Source: an uncultured bacterium
Lineage (GTDB): Bacteria; Actinomycetota; Coriobacteriia; Coriobacteriales; Coriobacteriaceae
Reading direction: 5' to 3'
Assembly (NCBI GenBank): GCA_905215445.1
Contig: CAJMPZ010000054.1
Span: forward strand, 1-14,162
Length of the DNA stretch: 14,162 nucleotides
Made by a program: the position numbers and the translations under genes. The first letter of the stretch is position 1. Every line of letters begins with the position of its first letter. Shown here one piece after another: positions 1-7,412 of this stretch. A model generated the notes under the pieces. It saw only the letters and a list, made by a program, of their open reading frames with translations. It was not told where the DNA came from and searched no databases.

Positions 1-58
1 AGCGAGAATGTTTGAGCATGGGATGATATATAGGGGCCTCCCGCAGGTAAGCGGACAT
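1..58 (-). CDS. possible 5' end of a gene running off the left edge
   Basis: An ATG at 58-56 on the minus strand opens a frame that stays open to the window edge. It reads MSAYLREAPIYHPMLKHSR over 19 codons. It would start 7 nt after the stop of the glycosyltransferase gene, so it could be the next gene of the same operon. I see no good ribosome site: the bases before the ATG are pyrimidine-rich. Nineteen codons are too few to name a family, and a chance open frame is a real alternative. Confidence 0.25.
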   Translation of the reverse strand, partial: MSAYLREAPIYHPMLKHSR

Positions 59-65
59 AAAGACG

Positions 66-1367
66 CTAGCGGATATGCGCTGGCTTGCCGCCCCAGTAGA
101 AGCGGCAGAAGGCTCTTTTGCGCTTTTGGGGTTTGCCTACGAGCTCCATGGTTGCGATGGCTATGTCTTCGGCTGCGTGGGGGCGGCGTAGTACTTCGCC
201 GTTGATGAGTAGTGCCTTGAGCGACTCAGGATGATCGTGGAGATGGCGCAACGTTACGATGAGTTCTCGTGCGGTGGTGACATGCATGCTGGCGCCCATG
301 CCGGTGAGCATCGTGGTGTTGGCCTTTTCCTGGCCGTATGATTTGCCCAGCAGGATCATTGGTAGGTGTGCGCATAGGCACTCGGTGACGGTGAGTCCGC
401 CCGATTTGAGAATTGCCAGGTCGCAGCCGTGCATGAGGGCCGCCATGTCGTCGACATAGTCCAGCACCGTGACATTTTCGAGCTTCATGGCATCGAAGAG
501 TGTCTTGAGGCGGGCGGCGTATTCCTTATCCTTGCCCGGCAAAAAGACAAAGTGCATGTCTTCGAAGCTGCGTAGGAAGGGGAGGGTGCGGTCCATCTCC
601 GCGCGAAAGCGAACGTACGGTTGAGGCAAGCTGGCACCGGCCATTACCAGCACGACGGTCTTGTCGGTGGGGAGGTTGAACTTGGCTAGCTCTTCCTCGC
701 GATCGTAATCCGTGTCGAATCCGGCGCGAATAGGAATGCCGGTAATGCGAATCTTTGCCTCGGGCACCTTGCGCGGACGCAGCGTTTCGGACATAAATTC
801 GTTGGCAACACAGAATAGATCGGTGTCCTTGTGGGGCCACCAGCCCTCGACTTCGTAGTCGGTCGGTACGCAGATGACTGGATAATCGATACCCGTAATT
901 ATGCGGGCACCCACGGCAACATTGGCTGCTGTGATGTGCGTTGCGACCACGGCTATGGGCCTGCGGCTACGAATATATTCGTTGAAGGCGGGGAACATGA
1001 TTCGCGACCATGCCGTTCCGCCACCCCAGAGAAGATGTCCCGTAAGCGTATATCGCCAGGTCAGGTCGTAAACGGGGCGCGTGGCTCCCGTAAAAGAAGC
1101 TGCGGTCTTATTGCCGTCGAATTTAATACGTCCAAAATCAAGGATATCGAGCACTTCAATCTCAATATCCTCGGGGATGCCATTGGTGCCGCGGATGAGG
1201 TCGAATGCCTGCGCAATCGCATTTGCGGCGGCCTTGTGGCCCGAGCCAACGGAGGCGTGCACGATGGTCACGAGAGGTTTTTGCTGAGCCAGGAGCGTGG
1301 TTTGCTCCGATTGGGGAGTGCTGTGCGTGAGCAGGGGAGCGTCGTCACTCGTCTGCGCCTGGTCCAT
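66..1367 (-). CDS. MGDG-synthase-like diacylglycerol glycosyltransferase
   Basis: This is a 433-residue GT28-type glycosyltransferase of the MGDG synthase / processive diacylglycerol glucosyltransferase (UgtP-like) family. Such enzymes move a sugar from a UDP-sugar onto diacylglycerol at the inner membrane face to make glycolipids. The N-terminal acceptor domain has the family glycine loop GSGH at residues 41-44. The C-terminal donor domain has KSGGLTVTE at 321-329, the nucleotide-sugar site. A basic tail (KPQKRKRAF, about 412-420) may touch the membrane. I chose the ATG at 1367-1365, not the one at 1406, because AAGGGGAG (1374-1381) sits 6 nt before it and nothing comparable precedes the upstream ATG. 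The gene is divergent from trxB. Sugar donor and exact lipid product cannot be read from sequence. Confidence 0.85.
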   Translation of the reverse strand: MDQAQTSDDAPLLTHSTPQSEQTTLLAQQKPLVTIVHASVGSGHKAAANAIAQAFDLIRGTNGIPEDIEIEVLDILDFGRIKFDGNKTAASFTGATRPVYDLTWRYTLTGHLLWGGGTAWSRIMFPAFNEYIRSRRPIAVVATHITAANVAVGARIITGIDYPVICVPTDYEVEGWWPHKDTDLFCVANEFMSETLRPRKVPEAKIRITGIPIRAGFDTDYDREEELAKFNLPTDKTVVLVMAGASLPQPYVRFRAEMDRTLPFLRSFEDMHFVFLPGKDKEYAARLKTLFDAMKLENVTVLDYVDDMAALMHGCDLAILKSGGLTVTECLCAHLPMILLGKSYGQEKANTTMLTGMGASMHVTTARELIVTLRHLHDHPESLKALLINGEVLRRPHAAEDIAIATMELVGKPQKRKRAFCRFYWGGKPAHIR

Positions 1368-1485
1368 CGATAACTCCCCTTCAGCTTTGTAATACGGATT
1401 TATCATTGTAGTGCATGAGTGTCACGTTCACGTAAATTTGGGTATGAGCGCAAAGAACGACAACGTTTCGACGAAAGGACGTTTC
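1368..1485. promoter_or_regulatory. divergent promoter region, glycosyltransferase / trxB
   Basis: These 118 bases separate two divergently read genes, so both promoters should lie here. On the minus strand a TACAAT hexamer (1405-1410) is a fair -10 box for the glycosyltransferase gene, but no good -35 lies 16-18 bases away. On the plus strand I see no convincing hexamer pair for trxB. The ribosome sites are clear: AAGGGGAG (1374-1381, minus) and GAAAGGA (1473-1479, plus). Confidence 0.4.
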
Positions 1486-2424
1486 ATGACTACCGATAAG
1501 CCGATCGATGTTGCGATTATCGGTGGCGGCCCCGCGGGCTATGCTGCCGCCATTTATGCTGCGCGTGCCAACCTGACGACGACCGTGATTGAGCAGGGCA
1601 TGTCGGGAGGGCAGATCGCCACAACCAATGAGGTCGAGAACTATCCGGGTTTCCCGCTCCTGAGTGGCGCCGAACTCGGCGAGCGTTTTCAGCAGCATGC
1701 AGAGGGCCTGGGAGCACAGGTTACATGGAGCATGGTTACGGGTATCGATTACGATGCCGATGCAGCGTTGTTTACGGTGCATCACGATATGGGCGATACG
1801 CTGGCCTCGAGCGTTATCGCTTGCATGGGTGCCACGCCGCGTCCGGCAGGTTTCGCAGGCGAGGATACGTATCGCGGTCGTGGCGTTTCATATTGCGCAA
1901 CATGTGACGGCATGTTTTTCCGCGGCAAGCAGGTTTTTGTAATCGGTGGTGGCAATTCGGCATGCGAAGAGGCTCTGTTCCTGTCCGACCTTGCCAACAG
2001 TGTGACCATCGTGCTGCGCCGCGACCAGTTCCGTGCGCCCGATGGTGTTGTTCAGAAAGTACTCGCAAAGGACAATATTACAGTTAGGTACCAAACTAGT
2101 ATTGTGGAGCTATCGGGCGAAGCCATGCCAGCGACGATTACCTTTAAGGACAATGCATCCGGCGAGACTCATACCGAGTCATTTGAGCCCGGCTCGTTTG
2201 GCATCTTTGTCTTTACCGGAACGCAGCCCCATACCGAGCTTGTTGAGCATCTAGTCGATCTGGCGCCTGATGGCGGCATTCTGACTGATGAATCCATGGC
2301 GACCCGCACGCCAGGTCTATTTGCCGCTGGCGATATCCGTTCCAAACGTTTACGCCAGGTTGTGACCGCTGTTTCGGACGGAGCCATAGCGGCAACGAGC
2401 GCATACGCGTTTCTCCGTGGATAA
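1486..2424 (+). CDS. trxB: thioredoxin reductase
   Basis: NADPH-dependent FAD flavoprotein that reduces thioredoxin in the cytoplasm. The 312-residue length is typical of the bacterial low-molecular-weight TrxB. Features in order: N-terminal FAD-binding GGGPAGYAAA (13-22), redox-active CATC disulfide (Cys137, Cys140) followed by DG, NADPH-domain loop GGGNSACEEA (154-163), and a C-terminal FAD motif around TPGLFAAGDI. All catalytic features are intact. The start is the ATG at 1486, with GAAAGGA 6 nt upstream. An in-frame ATG at 1411 would add 25 residues unlike the family and has no ribosome site. The gene stands alone: it is divergent from the glycosyltransferase gene and closed by a strong terminator. 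Confidence 0.96.
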   Translation: MTTDKPIDVAIIGGGPAGYAAAIYAARANLTTTVIEQGMSGGQIATTNEVENYPGFPLLSGAELGERFQQHAEGLGAQVTWSMVTGIDYDADAALFTVHHDMGDTLASSVIACMGATPRPAGFAGEDTYRGRGVSYCATCDGMFFRGKQVFVIGGGNSACEEALFLSDLANSVTIVLRRDQFRAPDGVVQKVLAKDNITVRYQTSIVELSGEAMPATITFKDNASGETHTESFEPGSFGIFVFTGTQPHTELVEHLVDLAPDGGILTDESMATRTPGLFAAGDIRSKRLRQVVTAVSDGAIAATSAYAFLRG

Positions 2425-2465
2425 GTACGATAATATATCTTATGTAAGGTTGTTATCAATTTACT

Positions 2466-2510
2466 AATTGGCGGGACGAAGCATCAGTGCACTGTCCCGC
2501 CAATTTTCTT
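2466..2510 (+). terminator. intrinsic terminator of trxB
   Basis: A perfect 12-bp stem pairs AATTGGCGGGAC (2466-2477) with GTCCCGCCAATT (2494-2505) around a 16-nt loop, followed by a T-rich tail (TTTTCTT). It lies 41 bases after the trxB stop and before the DUF1836 gene, so it separates two plus-strand transcripts. Confidence 0.88.
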
Positions 2511-2577
2511 GCCGGCTATGTGGTATGCAAAACTAGATAACCTAGAATACAATATAGAAAATGAACGGAGGACCTTT

Positions 2578-3189
2578 ATGAACCACGTTAAACACGTTAT
2601 TCCGATGTCCGATTCGTCGGTCAGCATTAAGCCCGAGGATATTCAGCCCACGGTGCTGCCCGATGCATTCATTCAGTCCGATATCGTGCGTAAACTCAAT
2701 ACGTTGAGTCTGCCGCGCTATAACCAGTTGCCCAATGTGACGCTCTACCGCGACCAGGTTATTGAGTATGTTGCGCTGTGGATGGAGCCGCTTTCGATTT
2801 GCGTAGAGCAACCCGTTATCACGCCATCGATGATCAATAACTACGTGAAGCTCGGTCTCGTTCCTGCTCCGGTTAAAAAGCAGTATGGCCGTGAGCAGAT
2901 TGCGCGTCTCATCGCCATTTGTATCTTTAAGCAGGTGCTGCCCATCGCTGCGGTTCAGGCGCTCTTTAATATTCAGCGCTTGAGCTACGACGCTCCGACG
3001 GCTTTCGATTATGTTGTCGATCAGCTCGAGGCATCGATTCGTGCGGCGTTTTCTGTTGAGCAGACTCCCGTGCCCGATACCGCACATCAGGTTACGCGCG
3101 AATCGCTGCTCGTGCGCAGTGCGGTATCGTCCTTCGTTTCGAAGGCGTATCTGATGAGCTATCTAAAGTTTAATGGGTTTAATAGCTAG
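2578..3189 (+). CDS. DUF1836 family protein, MerR-like HTH
   Basis: A 203-residue protein of the DUF1836 family, whose function is not established; members carry a helix-turn-helix resembling MerR regulators. The typical signature is at about residues 79-120: PVITPSMINNYVKLGLVP, then KKQYGREQIARL and a hydrophobic helix. No enzyme motif, signal peptide or membrane segment is visible. The start is the ATG at 2578, because GGAGGA (2567-2572) precedes it by 5 nt; the in-frame ATG at 2509 lies in the trxB terminator. TAGAAT (2543-2548) and TACAAT (2548-2553) are possible -10 boxes, without a good -35. The gene stands alone between two terminators. A DNA-binding regulatory role is inferred; the target is unknown. 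Confidence 0.85.
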   Translation: MNHVKHVIPMSDSSVSIKPEDIQPTVLPDAFIQSDIVRKLNTLSLPRYNQLPNVTLYRDQVIEYVALWMEPLSICVEQPVITPSMINNYVKLGLVPAPVKKQYGREQIARLIAICIFKQVLPIAAVQALFNIQRLSYDAPTAFDYVVDQLEASIRAAFSVEQTPVPDTAHQVTRESLLVRSAVSSFVSKAYLMSYLKFNGFNS

Positions 3190-3201
3190 CCGACGTATAA
3201 A

Positions 3202-3249
3202 ACGGGCGGAGCAAAGGGTCATCTGTCACTTTGTCCCGCCCGTATTTTT
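3202..3249. terminator. bidirectional terminator between DUF1836 gene and degV
   Basis: The arms ACGGGCGGAGCAAAG (3202-3216) and CTTTGTCCCGCCCGT (3229-3243) pair over 8 + 5 bp with a 2-nt mismatch in between. TTTTT follows on the plus strand, and the minus strand reads TTTTAT on its exit side. It lies between two convergent genes and can serve both. Confidence 0.85.
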
Positions 3250-3262
3250 GCTTGGTTGGACT

Positions 3263-4129
3263 TTATTGGCCCGAAGCCACGTCCATGCCGTAGCCGATAA
3301 TAAGACCGTGCATCTCGGCGTAATAGGAATCCAGGCCGTTGCAGGGCATGATGATAGTCTTGGAGCCGGGCCAGCGCTCCACAATGCGGCTGGCAAGTGC
3401 CTGGGCGCCTGCCTCATTCTCCACATGGTCGATGACGACCTCGCCGCCCGTAAAACCCTCGGCTTCCATGGTGTCGATGATCTTGTTGAACATCTTCTTT
3501 TCGCCACGCGTGTGTCCGACGAGTTCGATTTTACCGGCCTCACTCGCCGTGCCCAAAATGCGAATATTGAGCTTGTTGGCAATGACGCCGGCTGCCTTAG
3601 GGATACGTCCGGCTTTGGCCAGGTTTTCGTAATTGCACAAGCTGAAGAGGATTTTGCTGTTCTGCTCAAGGCTATTGAAGTATGCGCAAGCGTCCTCGAA
3701 TGAGACATCCGGATTGCTTGCAAGATACCGGTCGAACAGCAGTAAGATCAGGTCCATTTTGCCGCCGGCTCCGCGTGAATTGACCAAATGAATTTGACGG
3801 TTCGGCTCCTCGGCAAGAACCAAATCGCGTGCCGTGGCGGCGGCGTTATAGCTCCCCGATACGCCCTCCGAGATGGGCATACAAATCGTCTTGTCGGCAA
3901 GCCTAAAGAGTTCGGTCCACTCGCCTACGCTCGGACAGGCGCTCGAAGAAGCGCTCGACTCCGCCTGCACGGCGCAATTGAGTTCGTGAACGTCGAGCAT
4001 GAGGTCATCGACGAACTCGCGCTCCCCCACTCGAATTTTGAGGGGTGCAAATGCAAAGGTGGTATGGGGCGCGGTCGGTTGCCAATCGCGGAGGTTACAG
4101 CTCGAATCGGAGATAAGTGCCCAGCTCAT
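3263..4129 (-). CDS. DegV family fatty-acid-binding protein
   Basis: A 288-residue DegV-family protein. Family members bind a fatty acid in a cleft; in Firmicutes relatives (FakB) they present it to the kinase FakA for phosphorylation. Landmarks are the N-terminal ISDSSCNL (6-13), an SSACPSVGEW segment (62-71) in the place of the family TSxPSPGEF loop, SEGVSGSYNAA (87-97) matching the SGTY loop, VNSRGAGG (116-123), and the family NYENLAKAGRIPKAAG (166-181). Length is normal. The start at 4129 is supported by AAAGGA 6 nt upstream. No fakA-like gene is in the window, so coupling to a fatty acid kinase is only inferred. The gene is monocistronic, with its own promoter and a shared terminator. 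Confidence 0.9.
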   Translation of the reverse strand: MSWALISDSSCNLRDWQPTAPHTTFAFAPLKIRVGEREFVDDLMLDVHELNCAVQAESSASSSACPSVGEWTELFRLADKTICMPISEGVSGSYNAAATARDLVLAEEPNRQIHLVNSRGAGGKMDLILLLFDRYLASNPDVSFEDACAYFNSLEQNSKILFSLCNYENLAKAGRIPKAAGVIANKLNIRILGTASEAGKIELVGHTRGEKKMFNKIIDTMEAEGFTGGEVVIDHVENEAGAQALASRIVERWPGSKTIIMPCNGLDSYYAEMHGLIIGYGMDVASGQ

Positions 4130-4158
4130 AGAGGGTCCTTTCTATATGCTTCTCAATC

Positions 4159-4164
4159 ATTATA
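4159..4164 (-). promoter_or_regulatory. -10 box of the degV promoter
   Basis: A perfect TATAAT on the minus strand lies 29 nt before the degV ATG, which would give a short leader holding the AAAGGA site. The -35 region at 16-18 bases is poor (GCTTCA or similar), so the promoter may be weak or activator-dependent. Confidence 0.5.
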
Positions 4165-4240
4165 GCTATATTGCTCACCGATGAAGCGTGCATCTAGTAT
4201 TGAAAACTAGCACATTAGGATCATGTATGGAGCACGGTCA

Positions 4241-4280
4241 TAAATAAATGAACCTCGCAGCTCAAAGGCCACGAGGTTCA
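4241..4280 (-). terminator. intrinsic terminator of the NlpC/P60 gene
   Basis: On the minus strand TGAACCTCG (4280-4272) pairs perfectly with CGAGGTTCA (4257-4249) and is followed by TTTATTTA. It lies 24 bases after the NlpC/P60 stop codon and would end the pgsA-to-NlpC/P60 transcript. Confidence 0.8.
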
Positions 4281-4304
4281 CCTTCGTTCGCTATACAGAG
4301 TGAC

Positions 4305-5426
4305 TTAGTAGCGCACGAAAATGTAGTTGTTGTTCATACCGGCTGCGACGGAACTGATGATGACGCCCGTTTTGTAGTCGGAAGCATGGATCATCTGACC
4401 ATTACCGATATAGATGCCGGTATGGTAGGAGTTAACCACAACATCGCCGGGTTGCGGATCGGACACACGGGTCCAACCCATGAAGTCGACCGTGGTGCCC
4501 AGACGGCAGTAGCGTCCCGTGAGGCAATAGCTTACAAAACCGGAGCAGTCAAAGCTGTTCGGCCCAATGCCACCCCAAGAGTAAGCGTATCCGAGCTTGC
4601 TATAGGCACGCGAAACAACGGAACCGCCGTCAACGGACTGGCTCGGTGCGGAAGGCGTCGGAGCCGGAGCCGGAGCCGGAGCGGGCGTCGGGGGCTGCGG
4701 AGTGGGAGCGGGCGCGGGCGTGTTTCCGCCGCCGTCGTTGGTCGTACCGCCACCCTTGTTGGTGTTCTCGCTCGTACCGGCGGTGTCGTTGCTCACCGTG
4801 GCCTTTTCGGCGGTGCTAGCATTTATGCCAGCCTGCAGCGCGGCGTTGGCCTGGGCCTCGGCAGCAAGCTCGGCCTGCAACTGTGAATCCAGGGAGTTCA
4901 CGACACTCTGGGCTTCAGCCTGCTGGGCGTTAAGCTCATCGACCTTCTTTTGCGTGGTGGCGACGTTCTTCTCCTGCTCGGCCTGCTTATCGGTGAGCTG
5001 CTGCTTAAGCTCCTTGACCTCTTGAATGGTCTGAGCCTGCTTATCGGAAACTTTGCCGTAGTAGAACAGACGGTTGAGCATATCGCTCAGGTCATCGACG
5101 CCGGTCAGAACCTGAAGCAGGCTCAGACCGCCGGTTTTGTACTCGCCGGCGACATAGGTCGAGAGCTTGGCCTGACCGTCAGCGATCTCCTGCTGCTTTT
5201 GCGTGATCTCGCCAGCAGTCTGATCGAGCGCCTGCGTCTGCGTGGCGAGCTCATCGTAAATCTGCTGGGTTTGGGTACCGATCTGCTCGAGCTTCGTACG
5301 AGCAGCGGCAAGGTCGGATGCGGTATCGGCGTAGGCAGGAGCCGCGAGGCCCAAGCCCAAAACACAAGCGAGGGTTGCCGTAGCAGCGCAGCGTGCCATG
5401 TTTTTGTGCGTGTTTGCTGTGCGCAT
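4305..5426 (-). CDS. secreted NlpC/P60 peptidoglycan endopeptidase
   Basis: A 373-residue secreted cell-wall hydrolase. Order of parts: signal peptide (about 1-33, with ALA-type cleavage near APAYADT), a long alpha-helical coiled coil rich in Gln, Glu and Lys (about 36-190), a low-complexity linker of Gly, Asn and then Ala-Pro repeats (about 215-258), and a C-terminal NlpC/P60 domain (about 265-373). The catalytic Cys294 lies in DCSGFV, His335 in YHTGIYIG and the third polar residue is probably His347. Enzymes of this shape cut peptide stems of peptidoglycan, often during cell separation, and the coiled coil commonly mediates autoinhibition or recruitment. The start at 5426 has GGAAG upstream. 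It follows apt by 32 nt and is the last gene before a terminator. Confidence 0.93.
   Translation of the reverse strand: MRTANTHKNMARCAATATLACVLGLGLAAPAYADTASDLAAARTKLEQIGTQTQQIYDELATQTQALDQTAGEITQKQQEIADGQAKLSTYVAGEYKTGGLSLLQVLTGVDDLSDMLNRLFYYGKVSDKQAQTIQEVKELKQQLTDKQAEQEKNVATTQKKVDELNAQQAEAQSVVNSLDSQLQAELAAEAQANAALQAGINASTAEKATVSNDTAGTSENTNKGGGTTNDGGGNTPAPAPTPQPPTPAPAPAPAPTPSAPSQSVDGGSVVSRAYSKLGYAYSWGGIGPNSFDCSGFVSYCLTGRYCRLGTTVDFMGWTRVSDPQPGDVVVNSYHTGIYIGNGQMIHASDYKTGVIISSVAAGMNNNYIFVRY
4660..4686. repeat. GAGCCG hexanucleotide repeat in the Ala-Pro linker
   Basis: About four tandem copies of GAGCCG, the last imperfect, encode the Ala-Pro linker of the NlpC/P60 protein on the minus strand. 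A six-base unit keeps the frame, so copy number could change linker length without breaking the gene. Confidence 0.65.
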
Positions 5427-5458
5427 GTAGCTTCCTTTCCAGTAACTAAGGGTAACGG

Positions 5459-5989
5459 CTAGTCCACCGTCACCAGGCTAAAGAGCTCAACATCGTCGTC
5501 AGTCGGCGTGAGCTTCTCGCGCGGGTTGAGAAACGCAAGCTCAAGGATACACCCGTAGCCCACAAGCTTTGCGCCCATATCTCGCACAAGTTTACCTGTT
5601 GCCTCGACGGTTCCGCCCGTCGCGACCAAGTCGTCCAGAATCAACACGGTATCTTTAGAGGTAATGGCATCGGCATGGATCTCGATAGAGTCGGTGCCGT
5701 ATTCGAGCTCATAGCTCTGGCTCACCGTCTTGCGGGGTAGCTTGCCCGGTTTACGTGCGGGAACAAAGCCGGCACCAAGGGCCACAGCCACCGGTACGCC
5801 AACCATAAAGCCACGGGCCTCGGGACCCACGACCTTGGTGATCCCCATGCCGGCAAAGTGCTCGGCGAGGGCATCGGTCATGGCTTTGAGCGCCTCGGGA
5901 TTGCCAAAGAGCGGCGTAATGTCTTTGAAGATGACTCCGGGCTCGGGATAGTCGGGGATGTCGACGATTTGAGATTCGAAGTCGTACAT
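5459..5989 (-). CDS. apt: adenine phosphoribosyltransferase
   Basis: Cytoplasmic purine-salvage enzyme: adenine + PRPP gives AMP + pyrophosphate. The 176-residue length is typical. The N-terminal DIPDYPEPGVIFKDITPLF (10-28) is the usual Apt opening, ARGF at 58-61 and the basic flexible loop RKPGKLPRKTVSQSYELEYG (79-98) fit the family, and the PRPP-binding motif VLILDDLVATGGT (115-127) is complete. The start is the ATG at 5989, with AAAGGT 6 nt upstream; longer in-frame starts would overlap the regulator gene and lack a ribosome site. It sits 40 nt after the FtsR-like gene and 32 nt before the NlpC/P60 gene, with no terminator on either side, so it is probably co-transcribed. Confidence 0.96.
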   Translation of the reverse strand: MYDFESQIVDIPDYPEPGVIFKDITPLFGNPEALKAMTDALAEHFAGMGITKVVGPEARGFMVGVPVAVALGAGFVPARKPGKLPRKTVSQSYELEYGTDSIEIHADAITSKDTVLILDDLVATGGTVEATGKLVRDMGAKLVGYGCILELAFLNPREKLTPTDDDVELFSLVTVD

Positions 5990-6029
5990 TGCATGACCTT
6001 TCAATGGGTTGCCGGATAAGCGGTAGCTG

Positions 6030-6908
6030 TTATTTGCCCGCGGTGACAGTGTCGGATTGCGAAGGGGCGACAACCTTGAGCGGCTTTACGAGAGAATCCT
6101 CGTGTGAAGCCGGCGCGGCAGTTTCTTCGTTTTTGGCCTTGGTGGACTCGGAGCGAGCGATTTCTTCATCGAGTGCATCGATGTCGGCATCCTCGACCAC
6201 GGCGTTGAGCGACTCAAAAACGCGGTTCTTGAGCAGTGCCGTATGCACACCCTCGGTGAGGTCGTGAAGCTTCTTAAACGCACGCTCGAGCTTGGCGTCG
6301 CGCTCGTCATCGGAGGTATCCATTCCGAGCATGCTCACGAGCACCTGCTCAAACATCGAGGACTCGCGGTTGGCGGAAGACACGTACTGACGCAGGTTGC
6401 GCGGCTCGATATGGAAGCGTGACAGCTCGGAGCAGTAGCGGATGATCGGAAAATCGCGACCATCGACGAGCTCACGGTTCTGCGGACTCTTGATGATGCG
6501 AATGAGGTCGTTCTCGGCGAGCGAGCGGATAAACGAGATCTCGACGCCCAACATATCGGGAATGGTCTCGATGGGATGCAGCTTTTGTTTAGTCTCCTTG
6601 GGCTCCGTCTTGAGCGGAACATCGGACAGCAAGCCCACCTCGTAGGCGAGCGTTGACAGGTCCGTGGCGTTTTCCAAGCGCTGCTTAATCACGTTGAGCG
6701 GCATGTAGCGAGTCTTCTGCAGGTGCAGAATGACCTCCAGGCGATCAACGTCCTCCTTGGAGTACTGACGGTATCCCTTAGGCGTACGATGAGGGGTAAT
6801 GAGCCCCTCATCTTCTAGAAATCTAATTTTTGAGTTCGAAAGATCGGGGTATGCGCCTCGAAGTAGGTTGACGACTTGGCCGATACTCAGATAGTTGCGT
6901 TCGGCCAT
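6030..6908 (-). CDS. FtsR / Rv1828-like MerR family regulator
   Basis: A 292-residue MerR-family transcription regulator. The winged helix at residues 5-75 has LSIGQVVNLLRGAYPD (7-22), SKIRFLEDEGLITP (26-39) and KGYRQYSKEDVDRL (44-57), the pattern of actinobacterial FtsR (Corynebacterium) and Rv1828 (Mycobacterium), whose helix 1 is longer than in classical MerR. A middle domain carries IEPRNLRQYVSSANRES (167-183), also shared with that group. The last 50 residues are acidic, charged and probably disordered. FtsR activates ftsZ in Corynebacterium; the same target here is only inferred. The ATG (6908) comes 3 nt after the FHA stop (TAGGGCATG), so translation is probably coupled. No metal-binding or effector Cys set is seen. 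Confidence 0.88.
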   Translation of the reverse strand: MAERNYLSIGQVVNLLRGAYPDLSNSKIRFLEDEGLITPHRTPKGYRQYSKEDVDRLEVILHLQKTRYMPLNVIKQRLENATDLSTLAYEVGLLSDVPLKTEPKETKQKLHPIETIPDMLGVEISFIRSLAENDLIRIIKSPQNRELVDGRDFPIIRYCSELSRFHIEPRNLRQYVSSANRESSMFEQVLVSMLGMDTSDDERDAKLERAFKKLHDLTEGVHTALLKNRVFESLNAVVEDADIDALDEEIARSESTKAKNEETAAPASHEDSLVKPLKVVAPSQSDTVTAGK

Positions 6909-6911
6909 GCC

Positions 6912-7346
6912 CTACTCACCGGTTTCGATGCGCTCCGGCGTGCTCTCGTGGTAGATGAGCGTAAACGTACCGATCTGAACGGAAGAACCGTCGTGCAGCG
7001 GGGCCGCGTTGACAATGGCACCGTCGACCCAGGTGCCATTGAGCGAGCCCAGGTCCTCGATGCGGGCGCCGAGGCCCTCGCGAATAATGCGCGCGTGGCT
7101 GCGCGAAACGGTCATGTCATTGAGGAAGATGCCGTTCGCAGGATCGCGGCCGATGGTGGTCACGTCGTCCTCGAGTTCAAAGGCGGCACCAGTCTGCGGA
7201 CCCTTGACGATGGACAGAACGGGGGCGGTGATGCGCACGTTGGCCATGAGGTCGGGAACGGTGACGTCGCTTGAAGGCACGCGGAATACGCAGGTAGCGT
7301 CAGCAGTCTTATCATTGTGAGGCATATTGTTAACCATGTTGTCCAT
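6912..7346 (-). CDS. FHA domain protein, GarA/OdhI-like
   Basis: A 144-residue protein made of a short N-terminal tail and one FHA domain (about 42-132). Phosphothreonine-binding residues are all present: Arg67 in TIGRDP, Ser81 and His84 in VSRSHA, and Asn103 in GSLNGT. The layout matches GarA (Mycobacterium) and OdhI (Corynebacterium), which bind and inhibit 2-oxoglutarate metabolism enzymes until Ser/Thr kinases phosphorylate an N-terminal threonine. Here the tail has DATCVFRV, which lines up with GarA ETTSVFRA and leaves Thr18 at the phospho-site. I start at 7346 because AGGGG lies 5 nt upstream; the ATG at 7379 has no such site. It sits between pgsA and the FtsR-like gene, as in Mycobacterium. 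The partner enzymes are unknown here. Confidence 0.88.
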   Translation of the reverse strand: MDNMVNNMPHNDKTADATCVFRVPSSDVTVPDLMANVRITAPVLSIVKGPQTGAAFELEDDVTTIGRDPANGIFLNDMTVSRSHARIIREGLGARIEDLGSLNGTWVDGAIVNAAPLHDGSSVQIGTFTLIYHESTPERIETGE

Positions 7347-7412
7347 GACAACCCCTAACTTATCGCGGACGTGCCGCAAATAATGAACCGTACGTAATCA
7401 TACCCCAACGAA

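Noticed and set aside
4194..4210. CTAGT/ACTAG short inverted repeat between degV and the NlpC/P60 gene
   Set aside because: Only 5-bp arms in AT-rich DNA; not distinguishable from chance.
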